Below, piece by piece: positions 1-36,261 of a DNA stretch of 64,000 nucleotides (positions are counted from its first letter, which is position 1; each line of letters starts with the position of its first letter). Position numbers and translations under genes: made by a program. The notes under the pieces are model-generated. The model did not search any database and was not told where the DNA came from. It worked only from the letters and a program-made list of their open reading frames with translations. Origin of the DNA: Lepus europaeus (lineage: Eukaryota > Chordata > Mammalia > Lagomorpha > Leporidae); the NCBI RefSeq assembly GCF_033115175.1, contig NC_084830.1:44709409-44773408 (forward strand). Reading direction: 5' to 3'.

Positions 1-232
1 AGAGAGCAAAACACACTCCTAGGGCACCTGCCCACCCAAAGGTCTTTTAACACCCAAAAGGCTATCACACATGCCTACTTCAATCTCTTGAATAGAAAAC
101 CCATTTTCATCACAGCACATGTCATGCTGTGACACAGCACATAACACAATTTTCTTACAAACCCCGTTGAATTATAGAGATCTGTATGAATGGAATAAAT
201 AGTATGAAAAGTGGGATTTAAAATAATTTTCT

Positions 233-545
233 GGACCAGCACTGTGGTGCAGCAAGTAAAGCCACCACCTGTGATGCTGGCATCCCATATGGGCACCAGG
301 TCAAGTCCTGGTTGCCCCACTTCCGATCTAGCTCCCTGCTAATGACCCTGGTAAAGCAACAGAAGATGGCCCAAGTGCTTGGGCCCCTGCCACCCACATG
401 GGAGACCTGGATGAAGCTCCAGATTCCTGGATTCCGACCAGTCCAGCTCCAACCGATGTAGCCATTTGGGGACTGAACCAGCAGATGGAAGACCTCTCTC
501 TCTAACTCTGTCTTTCAAATAAAATAAACAAATCTTTTAAAAACT
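233..545 (+). mobile_element. C-type lagomorph SINE
   Basis: tRNA-like head ggaccagcactgtggtgcag, body with gggagacctgg and an AAAT-type tail. Old subfamily. Confidence 0.85.
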
Positions 546-552
546 AATAATA

Positions 553-860
553 GAGGTTGGCACTGTGGCATAACAGGTAAAGCCACCGCCTGCAGTGCCG
601 GCATCCCATATGGGCGCCAGTTTGAGTCCTGACTGCTCCACTTCTAATCCAGCTCCCTGCTATGGCCCAGAAAAACAGCAGAAGATGGTCCAAGTGCTTT
701 AGGCCCTTGCACCGATGTAGGAGACCTGGAAGAAGCTCCAGACCCCTGGCTTTGGATCAGACCAGCACCTGTGTTGTGGACATTTGTGGAGTGAACCAGT
801 GGATAGAAGACCTCTCTCTCTCTCTGCCTCTCAAATAAATGAATAAATCTTTTAAAAAAG
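553..860 (+). mobile_element. C-type lagomorph SINE
   Basis: Head gaggttggcactgtggcata, tail aaatgaataaatctttt. Directly follows the previous copy. Confidence 0.85.
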
Positions 861-982
861 GTAAATATTTTTATAATTTTCCAATTAGAAATGACCTTCC
901 AAGCAGAACTCTAAAATCTAAAATCATAAGAAAAAGATGTGTTGAGGTGAGCATTTAGCACAGCAGTTATAAAGCTGATTTG

Positions 983-1316
983 GTGGGCTAGCCCTGTGGC
1001 CCAGCAGGTTAAAGCCCTGGCCTCCAACACCGGCATCCCATATGGACACCGGTTCGAGTCCTGGCTGCTCCACTTCTGATCCAGCTTCTTGCTAATATGC
1101 CTTGGAAAGCAGCAGAGGTTGGCCCAAGTCTTTGGGCCCTGCACCCACATGGGAGACCCAGAAGAAGCGCCTGGTACCTGGCTTTGGATCGCTCAGCTCT
1201 GGCTGTTGCAGCCATTTGGGGAGTAAACCAGCAAATGGAAGACCTCTTTCTCTCTCTATCTCTACCTCTCTCTGTAACTCTTTCAAATAAATAAAATAAA
1301 TCTTTATAATAAAAAA
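983..1316 (+). mobile_element. C-type lagomorph SINE
   Basis: Full-length copy with B box ggttcgagtcc and tail aaataaataaaataaatctt. Confidence 0.85.
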
Positions 1317-1321
1317 AGAAA

Positions 1322-1605
1322 GAGCTAGCTGGGACACCTGTGCACCATATTTAAATTTCTAGGTGCAAGTCCTGACTCTGCTTCTGATTCCAGGTTCCTG
1401 CTAATGTACACCTGCGGAAGCAGCAAGTGATGGCTCGAGTATTGTGGGTCCCTGCCACCCATGCAGGAAACTCAAGATTGACTTCCAGTCTCCTGAGTTC
1501 AGCCTGGCCCAGCCCTGGCTATTGCCAACATTTTTAGAAAGTGAACCAAGGGTGGAAAAGCTCTGTCTTTGTGTCTCTTTGCCTTTTAAATAATAAATAA
1601 ATAGG
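1322..1605 (+). mobile_element. Diverged C-type SINE
   Basis: Weak head, but ctgctaatgtacacctgcgg and tgccttttaaataataaata keep the SINE order. Older than its neighbours. Confidence 0.6.
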
Positions 1606-1725
1606 GGCTGGTGCTGTGGCATAGTGGGTAAAGCCACCACCTGCAGTGCCAGGATGCCATATGGGCGCCAGTTTGAGTCCCGGCTGCTCCACTTCCCATC
1701 CAGCTCCCTGCTAATGTCCCTGTGC
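1606..1725 (+). mobile_element. C-type SINE, 5' part only
   Basis: Head ggggctggtgctgtggcata through cagctccctgctaatgtccc, then sequence unlike the SINE. Confidence 0.75.
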
Positions 1726-1789
1726 AGCCCCTGTGCCTATAATGGTGCCACACACATTGTAGGCTCTAAATAAACATGGTTTGAACGAA

Positions 1790-3050
1790 TGAATAAACCA
1801 GACAAACATGGAAAAATCCATACAGGAAGATGTTCACAGAAACATATGGCAAAAAACTGGAAATAACCTGAAGTCCCACTGATAAACTATAGTATTCCAC
1901 ACTGCAATCATATGTAATCACTCCAAGTTGTATTCTGAGCAAAAGCTGGCAAGCTATGACTCACACACCAAATCTGGCCTGCTATCTGTCTTTGTACAAC
2001 CCACGAGCTAAGAATAGTTTTTACATTTTTAAATTGTTGAAAAAAGCCAAAAGAATAATCTTTTATGACACATGAAAATTATGTGGAATTCAAACTTGAG
2101 TGTCCATAAATAAAGTGTGACTGGAACACAGCCATACTCATTTGTTGATGTCATCTGCGGCTGCTTTCATGCCACAATGGCAGAGTTTGATCTCCACGAT
2201 GGAGATCAAAGGGGCCACAAAGCCAGAAATATTTATTATCTGGCCCCTGACCAACAAAGTTTGCCAACACTTGGTTTAGAGTCATACTTATTGATACAGG
2301 AAAACGATCCATAATATATTGTTAAATGAAAAACATGGTTTTCATAGCATACAAAGTATAAGCTTTTTTAAAAAAAAACATTTTTTTATCTATGGAAAAA
2401 TCTTCAAGCATGAAAAAGTCTCAACAGTGAGAAGAATTATTGTCAAATATTATTTAACAAACACACAAAAGACCCTCAACTCTATATTACAGGAGACACA
2501 AGAACATGCAATACCTGAATGCTGCCCTCAAAGAACGGGTAAGCTAGCAACAGAACATATCACCATCCATCCATTCTTCCATCGATCAACAAAAGGTTTG
2601 AAAGCCAGGCATGCCTGGCCCTCTGGTTGCAGCAATGAATAGGAAAACATAATTTTGCCCTCAGAGTTCACAGTCAAGGAACTAAATGACATTCAATTAT
2701 TCAATCATTTATCAGATAACAAATAAAAGCTTTTAAGGACTACTGTGCACAAGGCACTGGCTTGACACTGCAGATGCCACGAGAAACAAGAGAAAAAAGG
2801 GGAGTTTGCACTTCTAGGATCCTAGGAAATGCAGGTTCCTCGTGTTGGCATGTTCCACAATAAAAAGGAAACAAAGTCATTTACTGACCCATCTCCAGTG
2901 GAAAAAAAGACAAGTCTATATGGATAAAAATAAACAGTGCTATGTCTCTGGATGGCAGGATTATTCCCATTTATTAAGTATTTTATGTGTTTCCAAGTTT
3001 CATTAAAATTTTGTAACTATATATTACTTCTAAACCAGTTTTTTTTTTAA
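1790..3050 (+). mobile_element. Old L1 3' region, interrupted
   Basis: Segments around 1,800-1,920 (tggaaataacctgaagtccc), 2,280-2,420 (atatattgttaaatgaaaaa) and 2,900-3,050 resemble the 3' end of an ancient L1. It is broken by an hAT-like remnant and by L2/MIR-like sequence near 2,560-2,800. No intact frame remains. Confidence 0.55.
1955..2280. mobile_element. Ancient hAT-like DNA transposon remnant
   Basis: Contains caaatctggcctgctatctg, aataaagtgtgactggaaca, cagccatactcatttgttga and caaagtttgccaacactt, a familiar non-autonomous DNA-transposon consensus in placental mammals. It is inserted in the L1 remnant. The family name was not determined. Confidence 0.55.
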
Positions 3051-3247
3051 ATACGTTTAGCATTAGGGGAGGGTGGTTAATAGTGGGGATCTATTAAGCA
3101 GTGTCTCACACTCATGTCCACAGTTTTGGTGTATTTAATGACCAATGTCAGCAAATAACTGAGAGAAACGTTTGTAACCCAGATGGGCCTATAAAAGCCA
3201 GACAGATACAAATGCTAAGACAATTCCCTGACTGCAGTAATATCATC

Positions 3248-3591
3248 CTTTTTTTTTTTTTTTTGACAGGCAGAGTGGATAGTGAGAGAGAGACAGAGAG
3301 AAAGGTCTTCCTTTGCAGTTGGTTCACCCTCCAATGGCCGCCGCGGCCGGCGCGCTGCGGCCGGCGCACCGCGCTGATCCGATGGCAGGAGCCAGGTGCT
3401 TATCCTGGTCTCCCATGGGGTGCAGGACCCAAGTACTTGGGACATCCTCCACTGCACTCCCTGGCCACAGCAGAGAGCTGGCCTGGAAGAGGGGCAACCG
3501 GGACAGAATCCGGTGCCCCGATTGGGACTAGAACCCAGGTGCCGGCGCCGCTAGGCAGAGGATTAGCCTAGTGAGCCGCGGCGCTGGCCAG
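3248..3591 (-). mobile_element. C-type SINE, young GC-rich subfamily
   Basis: Antisense: T-run, gacaggcagagtggatagtg, CpG-rich middle and end gtgagccgcggcgctggcc. Intact CpGs point to a recent insertion. Confidence 0.9.
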
Positions 3592-3760
3592 TAATATCAT
3601 CTTAATTACTTCTCAGTAATGCTGAATTCAAGGGAAAGCCTTTAAGAACTCCACATTATATGGCAGGACTTACTGAAGCCATCCCAACCATGGTTGGCTA
3701 ATGTAAGCAGGCACTTCTCTTCCCCTTCAGACATGTTCAACTGACAGAAGCCATGTCTTA

Positions 3761-30663
<26,903 letters not shown>

Positions 30664-31085
30664 TTCTGGAAAGGAAGTGACAAGTTTAGTATAGAGGAAA
30701 TTTTTACTTGAAAATAAAAATAAATCTAATGACTATGTGAGTCAAAATTGCATTCCCCAATATAACAAATGTTCATTATTGTTATGAGTGGATTGATGAT
30801 ATCAAAATATTATCATGACATTGAGCTACAGCAGATATTTCAAGGATGTCATGGATTTGTATTAACACAAAACCTTCATCAACAGAAAAAATAAATTTTT
30901 TGATGGGAGAGATCTCACTGGTACCTTATAGTTTCTGTTGTCAAATAATTAAATCACACACAGATACTGTACAAAGTCTGCTGCAAGAATGAAAAATGAG
31001 GTGAGATAAGAAAACGAGACATCGCAAAAAAAAATATATAGTTATAACATTTTATCTTGATTCTTAGGTGAAATAAGAGCTGCCC

Positions 31086-31355
31086 GGGGACCAGCACTGT
31101 TGGGCAGCATATTAGCACCCCAGTCTGCAGTGCCAGCATCCCATATGGGAGTCAGTTCGAGTCCTAACAGCTCCTCTTCCAATCCAGCTCCCTGCTAATG
31201 CACCTGGGAAAGCAGTGGAAGATGGTTCAAGTGCTTTGGCCCCTGGACCCATGTGGGAGACCTGCAAGAAGCTCCTGGATTCAGCTTCAGATCAGCTCAA
31301 CTCCAGCCACTGTGGCCATCTGGGGAGTGAACCAGCAAATGGGAGACCTCTCTCA
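31086..31355 (+). mobile_element. C-type SINE lacking its tail
   Basis: Head gggaccagcactgttgggca, ending at ggagacctctctcaagg without (CT)n or A tail. In POP1 intron 1. Confidence 0.8.
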
Positions 31356-31359
31356 AGGA

Positions 31360-32330
31360 TAACCTCCATAAAAACTGGTCATAAATCCTCGATGTTCCCA
31401 TTTCTACTACTGAGATGGGATCAACTATATCTTTAATTTATAGTAACAAGTAACAATTTTGATTTGAAGAATAAATGATAGAAACCTATTAGTGCCTGAT
31501 TTACCCAGTTAACTCGCAAATTCAACACTCTGTTTTTACTGATTCAGTTTGAAACATCCATTTTCTATGTTGAAATGAAATGCATTAGTAACACAATCTA
31601 CTAGATACACAACTTATCAACAACAATGCTTTGTCATATATATGCCCTAACTATAATATAAAGAACTGGAAAGTAATTTTAATAAAGTAATACATATTTC
31701 TGTATCTAAGTATTTCACCACCACTGTGGTACCACATAACATCACAAAATAGAGATTTTGAAACCAGAGGATACCCACAAGAACCGAGGCACCACCACAA
31801 GCTTTGGCACAATGTATAAAGATGGAGAAGGGTCCTGACGTTCCCCTCCCCATGCAACTGTTGTTACCCCCAATGCTTACTGCAGGGGCGTGCATGGAGA
31901 CACTGGGAGGTAAGGAAGCTCAGTGTGGTGGATATTTGCCAAGCTGTCTTCAAAACATTTTAATATTGGTCTTTACGTCCTCCTCCACATGAATGCACAG
32001 CCTCAAAGGTAAAGCAACACAGATGTGGAGAACTAGTGTCCCCAAGAGAAGGTGACAATGCCACTGATGACAGAATTTTCCATACTGGTGAACACTACCA
32101 TGAAAAGAACAGTACAAACTGGCTCTGATTTATTACAGTCCTAGAAAATTCATTCTATATTAAAGCTGCATAAATCAATGCTTTTATGAAATCTTTCTGC
32201 ACAGAACAGTGTATCTAACACCTCTGTCCCAGTTGTTATATCAACCAAAACACGCAAACTTCTAAAATGCCCGGTAGTGATCTGCACCATTCCCACTGAG
32301 GGCCACTAAATTAACCACCGCCCATTCACT
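31360..32330. other. POP1 intron 1, unassigned
   Basis: About 970 bp of AT-rich sequence without an assignable repeat or gene. Confidence 0.4.
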
Positions 32331-32334
32331 AATA

Positions 32335-32395
32335 CCAGCAGATGGAAGACTGTTTTTCTCTGTCCTTCTGCTTTCAAATAAAATAAAAATGAACA
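32335..32395 (+). mobile_element. C-type SINE 3' fragment
   Basis: cagcagatggaagactgttt and gctttcaaataaaataaaaa only. Confidence 0.65.
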
Positions 32396-32420
32396 AAAAA
32401 TTGTTTCTTAAAGTGCATGG

Positions 32421-32545
32421 AGGGGCCGGTGTTGTGGCTCAGCAGGTTAAGCCACTGCGTGCAACATGTGCCTCCCTTATCAGAGTGCCACTTGGAGTCC
32501 CGGCTACTCGGCTTCTGATTCCAGCTTTCCACCATTGTGCCCAGC
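32421..32545 (+). mobile_element. C-type SINE 5' fragment
   Basis: aggggccggtgttgtggctc through gcttctgattccagctttcc; the rest is absent. Confidence 0.7.
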
Positions 32546-32744
32546 AACGTTTTGATGAAATGAATGAACATGAAAGCAAACACAAGTGATTAATATCAAG
32601 AACAGAACAGAGGTAAAAATGACTTGGTTGCTAAGACTTAAGATTCCTTCTGGAAGCTCTTATAAGCCAAATCCTCAGACATCATAAGGCACATACTATA
32701 TTCTTTTCTGCCGCTGGAACTGTTTGGGGACCACTGCTAATCCA

Positions 32745-32945
32745 AAGTAGCCACTCTTATTTGGTTGAGGGGCAGAGAGACAGATTAACAGAGAAAAGGC
32801 AGGGAAATCAATCCAGGTCTCCCACATGGGTGGCAGGAACCCAATTACTGCAGTGTACATCAGCAGGAGAGCCAGAGCCAGTCACACCAACATGACCCAG
32901 GACTATCCTAACCACATCTTAACCACCAAGCTGAACAAAGCCCCA
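32745..32945 (-). mobile_element. Decayed C-type SINE
   Basis: gggcagagagacagattaac, caggtctcccacatgggtgg and aaccaccaagctgaacaaag suggest an old antisense copy. Confidence 0.5.
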
Positions 32946-33062
32946 AACTTGGGTCATTGTCCAAGGTCACCCTAATCCTCTGGCACCAGCCTGCCTCTGG
33001 GTCATTCTAATTCTGAGCAGAGCAAGTGTTCCCAGGTTAGTACTCTTTTTGTTGTCATTAAA

Positions 33063-33364
33063 AGTTTATTTAATTACTTTTATTTATTTGAAAGGAACAG
33101 TGACAGAGAGAGAGATCTTCCATCCATTGGTTCATTCCCCAAATTCCTCCAATAGCCAGGGTTAGACCAGGTCAAACCTAGAAGCCAAAAACTCCATCCA
33201 GGTCTCCCATATGAATAGTAGGGACCCAAATACTTGAGACATCATCTACTGCCTCCCAGGGGGCCCACTGGCAGGAAGCTGAATCCATTGATCCCAGGTA
33301 CTCCAATATGGGATGTAGGCATCCCAAATGGCTGCTTAACCTGCTGTGCTACATCGCCTGCCCC
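33063..33364 (-). mobile_element. C-type SINE, diverged
   Basis: Antisense: acttttatttatttgaaagg to gctgtgctacatcgcctgcc. Confidence 0.75.
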
Positions 33365-33384
33365 TTTTCTACAAACCTTTTGTT

Positions 33385-33683
33385 TTTTAAGATTTACTTA
33401 TTTCTTTGGAAGGCAGGGTGACAGAGAGAAATCTTCATTCCCCAAATGCTTGCAACAGCCAGGGCTGGGCCAGGTCAAAGGCAGGAGCCAGAAACTCCAT
33501 TCAGGTCTCCCACATGGGCTGTAAGAATCCAAGTACTCAAGACAGCATCCACTGCCCCTTGCCTGCGCCCACCCCAGGCACATCAGCAAGGAGTTGGATT
33601 GGAAGCAGAGCAGCTGGAACTCAACTCAGCTATGGGATGCAGGTGTCCCAACCCTCAGCTCTGTGCCATGACCCCTCCCCAAC
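33385..33683 (-). mobile_element. C-type SINE, diverged
   Basis: Antisense: agatttacttatttctttgg to ctctgtgccatgacccctcc. Confidence 0.72.
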
Positions 33684-33935
33684 ACCTTCCTTTTGTTTTT
33701 GAGTGCTCCTTACTTAGAAAGATGGTATGGTGAATTTAAAAACCACCTCTAACTATCAGTTAACTACATGTAACAAGCTTTTGGATACCCAATATGTGGC
33801 TGATAGTTTCCTGCTGTGTACTAGCAAACTAGTGTAAGGACGTGATCTCTTTCCTTAATTTAGCCATCATAGGCAGCTAACAGTGAGAAGGGGACTTCAC
33901 AAGATCATTGAAAATAGAATTAAAAGGTAAATTTA

Positions 33936-34222
33936 AGAGGCCAGTCTTTGGTCTCAGCAGTTAAGATGCCCACGTTCCATAATGGAGTGCCTGGGTCTGA
34001 GTTCCAGCTCCAGCTTCTGATTCCAGCTTCCTACCAATATGGGTCCCGCCTCAGAGGCAGCGCGTGATGGCTCAGGTGCCTGAGTCCCTTCACCTGCATG
34101 GGAGAACCAGACTGGGTCACTGGCTCCTGCTTCAGCCCAGCCTGGGTCATTGCTGGCACCAGCAGATGGCAGCTCTCTCTGTGTCTTTCTCTGCCTCTTG
34201 AATACATATTTTTTAAAAAGAT
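33936..34222 (+). mobile_element. C-type SINE, diverged
   Basis: agaggccagtctttggtctc head, cagatggcagctctctctgt near the end. Confidence 0.65.
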
Positions 34223-34233
34223 AGATTTGATGC

Positions 34234-34305
34234 CCAAAATTTTCAAATCTATGCACAGTAGTATTTGTTAACACACATTTTCCACAAACTTTCCGAATAC
34301 CCCCT
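34234..34305. mobile_element. Mariner-like MITE fragment
   Basis: caaatctatgcacagtagta followed by cattttccacaaactttccg. Half element. Confidence 0.35.
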
Positions 34306-34840
34306 CATATATGCCAACCTCCATTCTACATGCTTTTTTTTTTTTTTTTAAGATTTATTTATTTATTTGAAAGCCAGAGTTACACAGAGAGGAGAGGCAG
34401 AGAGAGAGAGGTCTTCCATCCGATGGTTCACTCCCCAAATGGCTGGAAGCCAGGAGCCAGGAGCTTCTTCTGGGACTCCCATGCATATGCAGGGGCCCAA
34501 GGACTTGGGCCATCTTCTACTGCTTTCCCAGGCCATAGCAGAGAGCTGGATGGGAAGTGGAGCAGCCGGGTCTCGAACCGGCGCCCATATGGGATGACGG
34601 AGCCTCAGGCCAGGGCGTTAACCCGCTGTGCCACAGCACTGACCCCTCTACATGCTTATTCATTTATTCACCCACTTCTCACAATTCAGCAAGGGGGTAC
34701 TATATTATCCTCACTTTACAACTGAAGAAACTTAAGTAGAGAAAGGTTAAATGCCACCCCCACACACACAGGACGACTAAGCTTGCGATTGTGCTGGGAT
34801 GCAAACCAGGTAGTCTGGCTCTATTTACTGCCCTTAAAAC
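34300..34840 (+). mobile_element. MIR split by an antisense SINE
   Basis: gtactatattatcctcactt and gatgcaaaccaggtagtctg are MIR-like. The SINE at 34,330-34,646 is flanked by tctacatgc on both sides, consistent with insertion into this older element. Confidence 0.55.
34330..34646 (-). mobile_element. C-type SINE with target duplication
   Basis: Antisense full copy; tctacatgc on both sides; inserted in a MIR. Confidence 0.9.
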
Positions 34841-35159
34841 ACAAAACAACCAGAGAATAAGACCACATATAATAAAATGGTAAAAATCTGCAGTTTAGCA
34901 CAACAAAAAACTGGACATGGAGGGGGAGGGGTGTGTGTGACTCAGCAGGAAAAAAAAAAACAGGATTTCAGTTGGAATTTGGATCTACAGGGAAGAAAGA
35001 GTACCGAGGAATGTACTGGGTGAGTTCAGGAGTGACGACTTGGGCATGGTACGGGAACAGAGTACAAGGCAAGGGGATGTGAGGTCTTTTAGTCCAGGCT
35101 GAAGCCGTAAATCAATCCAAAAGATCCTGCGGTTCTTGAATCTCAGTAGGAACTCCACA

Positions 35160-35335
35160 ACTCTAACAGGAGGTAAGGCAAAATGTGAGGGAATAAAAGG
35201 GATTGTCCTGTATGGCGTCGTGGAAGCAGGCGGGACGTGGGTCTCATCTTTTCTAATGCTGCATCCCCAGACCCTGGAAGAATGCCTTGCACACAGTAGG
35301 CGCTCAATACTTACTTGCTGAACACGTACACCGCA
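35160..35335. mobile_element. L2 3'-end-like fragment
   Basis: gcatccccagaccctggaag and cacacagtaggcgctcaata are characteristic of L2 3' ends. It abuts the POP1/RIDA CpG island. Confidence 0.5.
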
Positions 35336-35989
35336 TAAAAGGAGTGAAGCGCTCCGACAACACAATGTGAACGAGACACGAGATGCTTAGCCACGTAGCG
35401 TCCCCTCTCATACAGCGTGACCTGCCCGAGGCCAAGCGATCGCACCATCCTCCCTCTGAAGTCGGATCCCAACCGTGAGGGCTGTGCTCAGGTCAACAGA
35501 GAACTGGGAAAGCCGGAGCATTCCGGAGAAAGGAACTGGCGAGCGGCGAGGAGCTGGACACCGCCCCGAGCGCCGCGGGGTCCCCCGGACGACCCATCCC
35601 CGTCCTGCAGGCTGCCAGAAGACGCGGAGCAGGCCCATTGCCCCGACGGCCGACGCGCGGCGAGGCAACGAGGGGCAAAAGACAGAAGCAGGGGGCTCCA
35701 GCGCTTGGACTCAAGAGGGTTCCGGGCGGGGAACAGGGGCCCCGGGCGCAGCCTCCAAGGATCCAAGATGAGTGGAGCCGAGGCTTAGGGGACGCGCGAG
35801 CAGCCGGGTCAGGGCGCCGGCGCCGGGCTCGAGGCCGCCCCACACCCTGCAAGACACACACTCGTGGACCCTGGCAGGCACTCGCCCTCACGACCTACCT
35901 GCCAGACGCTCCCAAGGGTTCCTGGGTCAGAATGACAAGGTTCTGCCGCAGCCCCACCGAGGAGACGCGCGCGGCAGGCGGGCCCAAAG

Positions 35990-35999
35990 GCGCATGCGT
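35990..35999. promoter_or_regulatory. NRF1-like site
   Basis: gcgcatgcgt is close to the NRF1 palindrome GCGCATGCGC and sits in the promoter CpG island. Consensus match only. Confidence 0.5.
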
Positions 36000-36017
36000 C
36001 AGCCGGGCCGCTTCCTC

Positions 36018-36023
36018 CACGTG
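36018..36023. promoter_or_regulatory. E-box CACGTG
   Basis: A canonical cacgtg E-box (USF or MYC/MAX class) lies between the NRF1-like and ZNF143-like sites. A six-base match has limited weight on its own. Confidence 0.35.
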
Positions 36024-36041
36024 GCCTGGAGTCGCGCCGAG

Positions 36042-36060
36042 ACTACAGTTCCCAGAATGC
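36042..36060 (+). promoter_or_regulatory. ZNF143/THAP11-type site
   Basis: The 19-mer actacagttcccagaatgc matches the well-known promoter element ACTACAnnTCCCAGAATGC, bound by ZNF143 and THAP11/HCF-1. It lies about 137 bp before the RIDA start codon and between the two divergent genes. Identity is by recalled consensus. Confidence 0.8.
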
Positions 36061-36196
36061 CGAGCGCACGCGGCCCCCGGGGCGAGAGCCGTGGGAGCCG
36101 AGACGCTGCCCGGGGCTGGCTGGTCAGTCAGGTTGGTCTGGTGCTGGTGCGGGAGCCGCTGCTTCCCGACGAGCTGCGAGAGAACGCGGACTAACC

Positions 36197-36261
36197 ATGT
36201 CGTCCCTGGTCAGAAAGGTGATAAGCACTGCAAAAGCCCCAGCGGCCATTGGTCCCTACAG
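36197..36261 (+). CDS. RIDA: RIDA exon 1 (residues 1-21)
   Basis: ATG at 36,197 in ctaaccATGt, ending ctacag|gtaatg. It encodes up to IGPY plus two bases of Ser22. The upstream 5' UTR lies in the CpG island; its start was not determined. Confidence 0.95.

Larger units (their letters stand above)
35899..36040 (-). other. POP1: POP1 probable non-coding first exon
   Basis: The first coding exon starts 2 nt after its acceptor, so POP1 must have an upstream untranslated exon. On the minus strand in the CpG island the sequence ggcag|gtaggt at 35,899/35,898 is a good donor. The upstream boundary (transcription start) is not visible and is set arbitrarily next to the ZNF143-type motif. This is inference from position and splice consensus; intron 1 would be about 5.2 kb. 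Confidence 0.45.

Noticed and set aside
3248-3591. SINE heads as tRNA genes (here and in all other copies)
   Set aside because: The heads carry A- and B-box-like motifs but lack a paired acceptor stem and continue into the SINE body.
1-3760. Search for POP1 exons 15 and 16
   Set aside because: No minus-strand match to the POP1 C-terminal domain was found; only repeats. They should lie outside the window.
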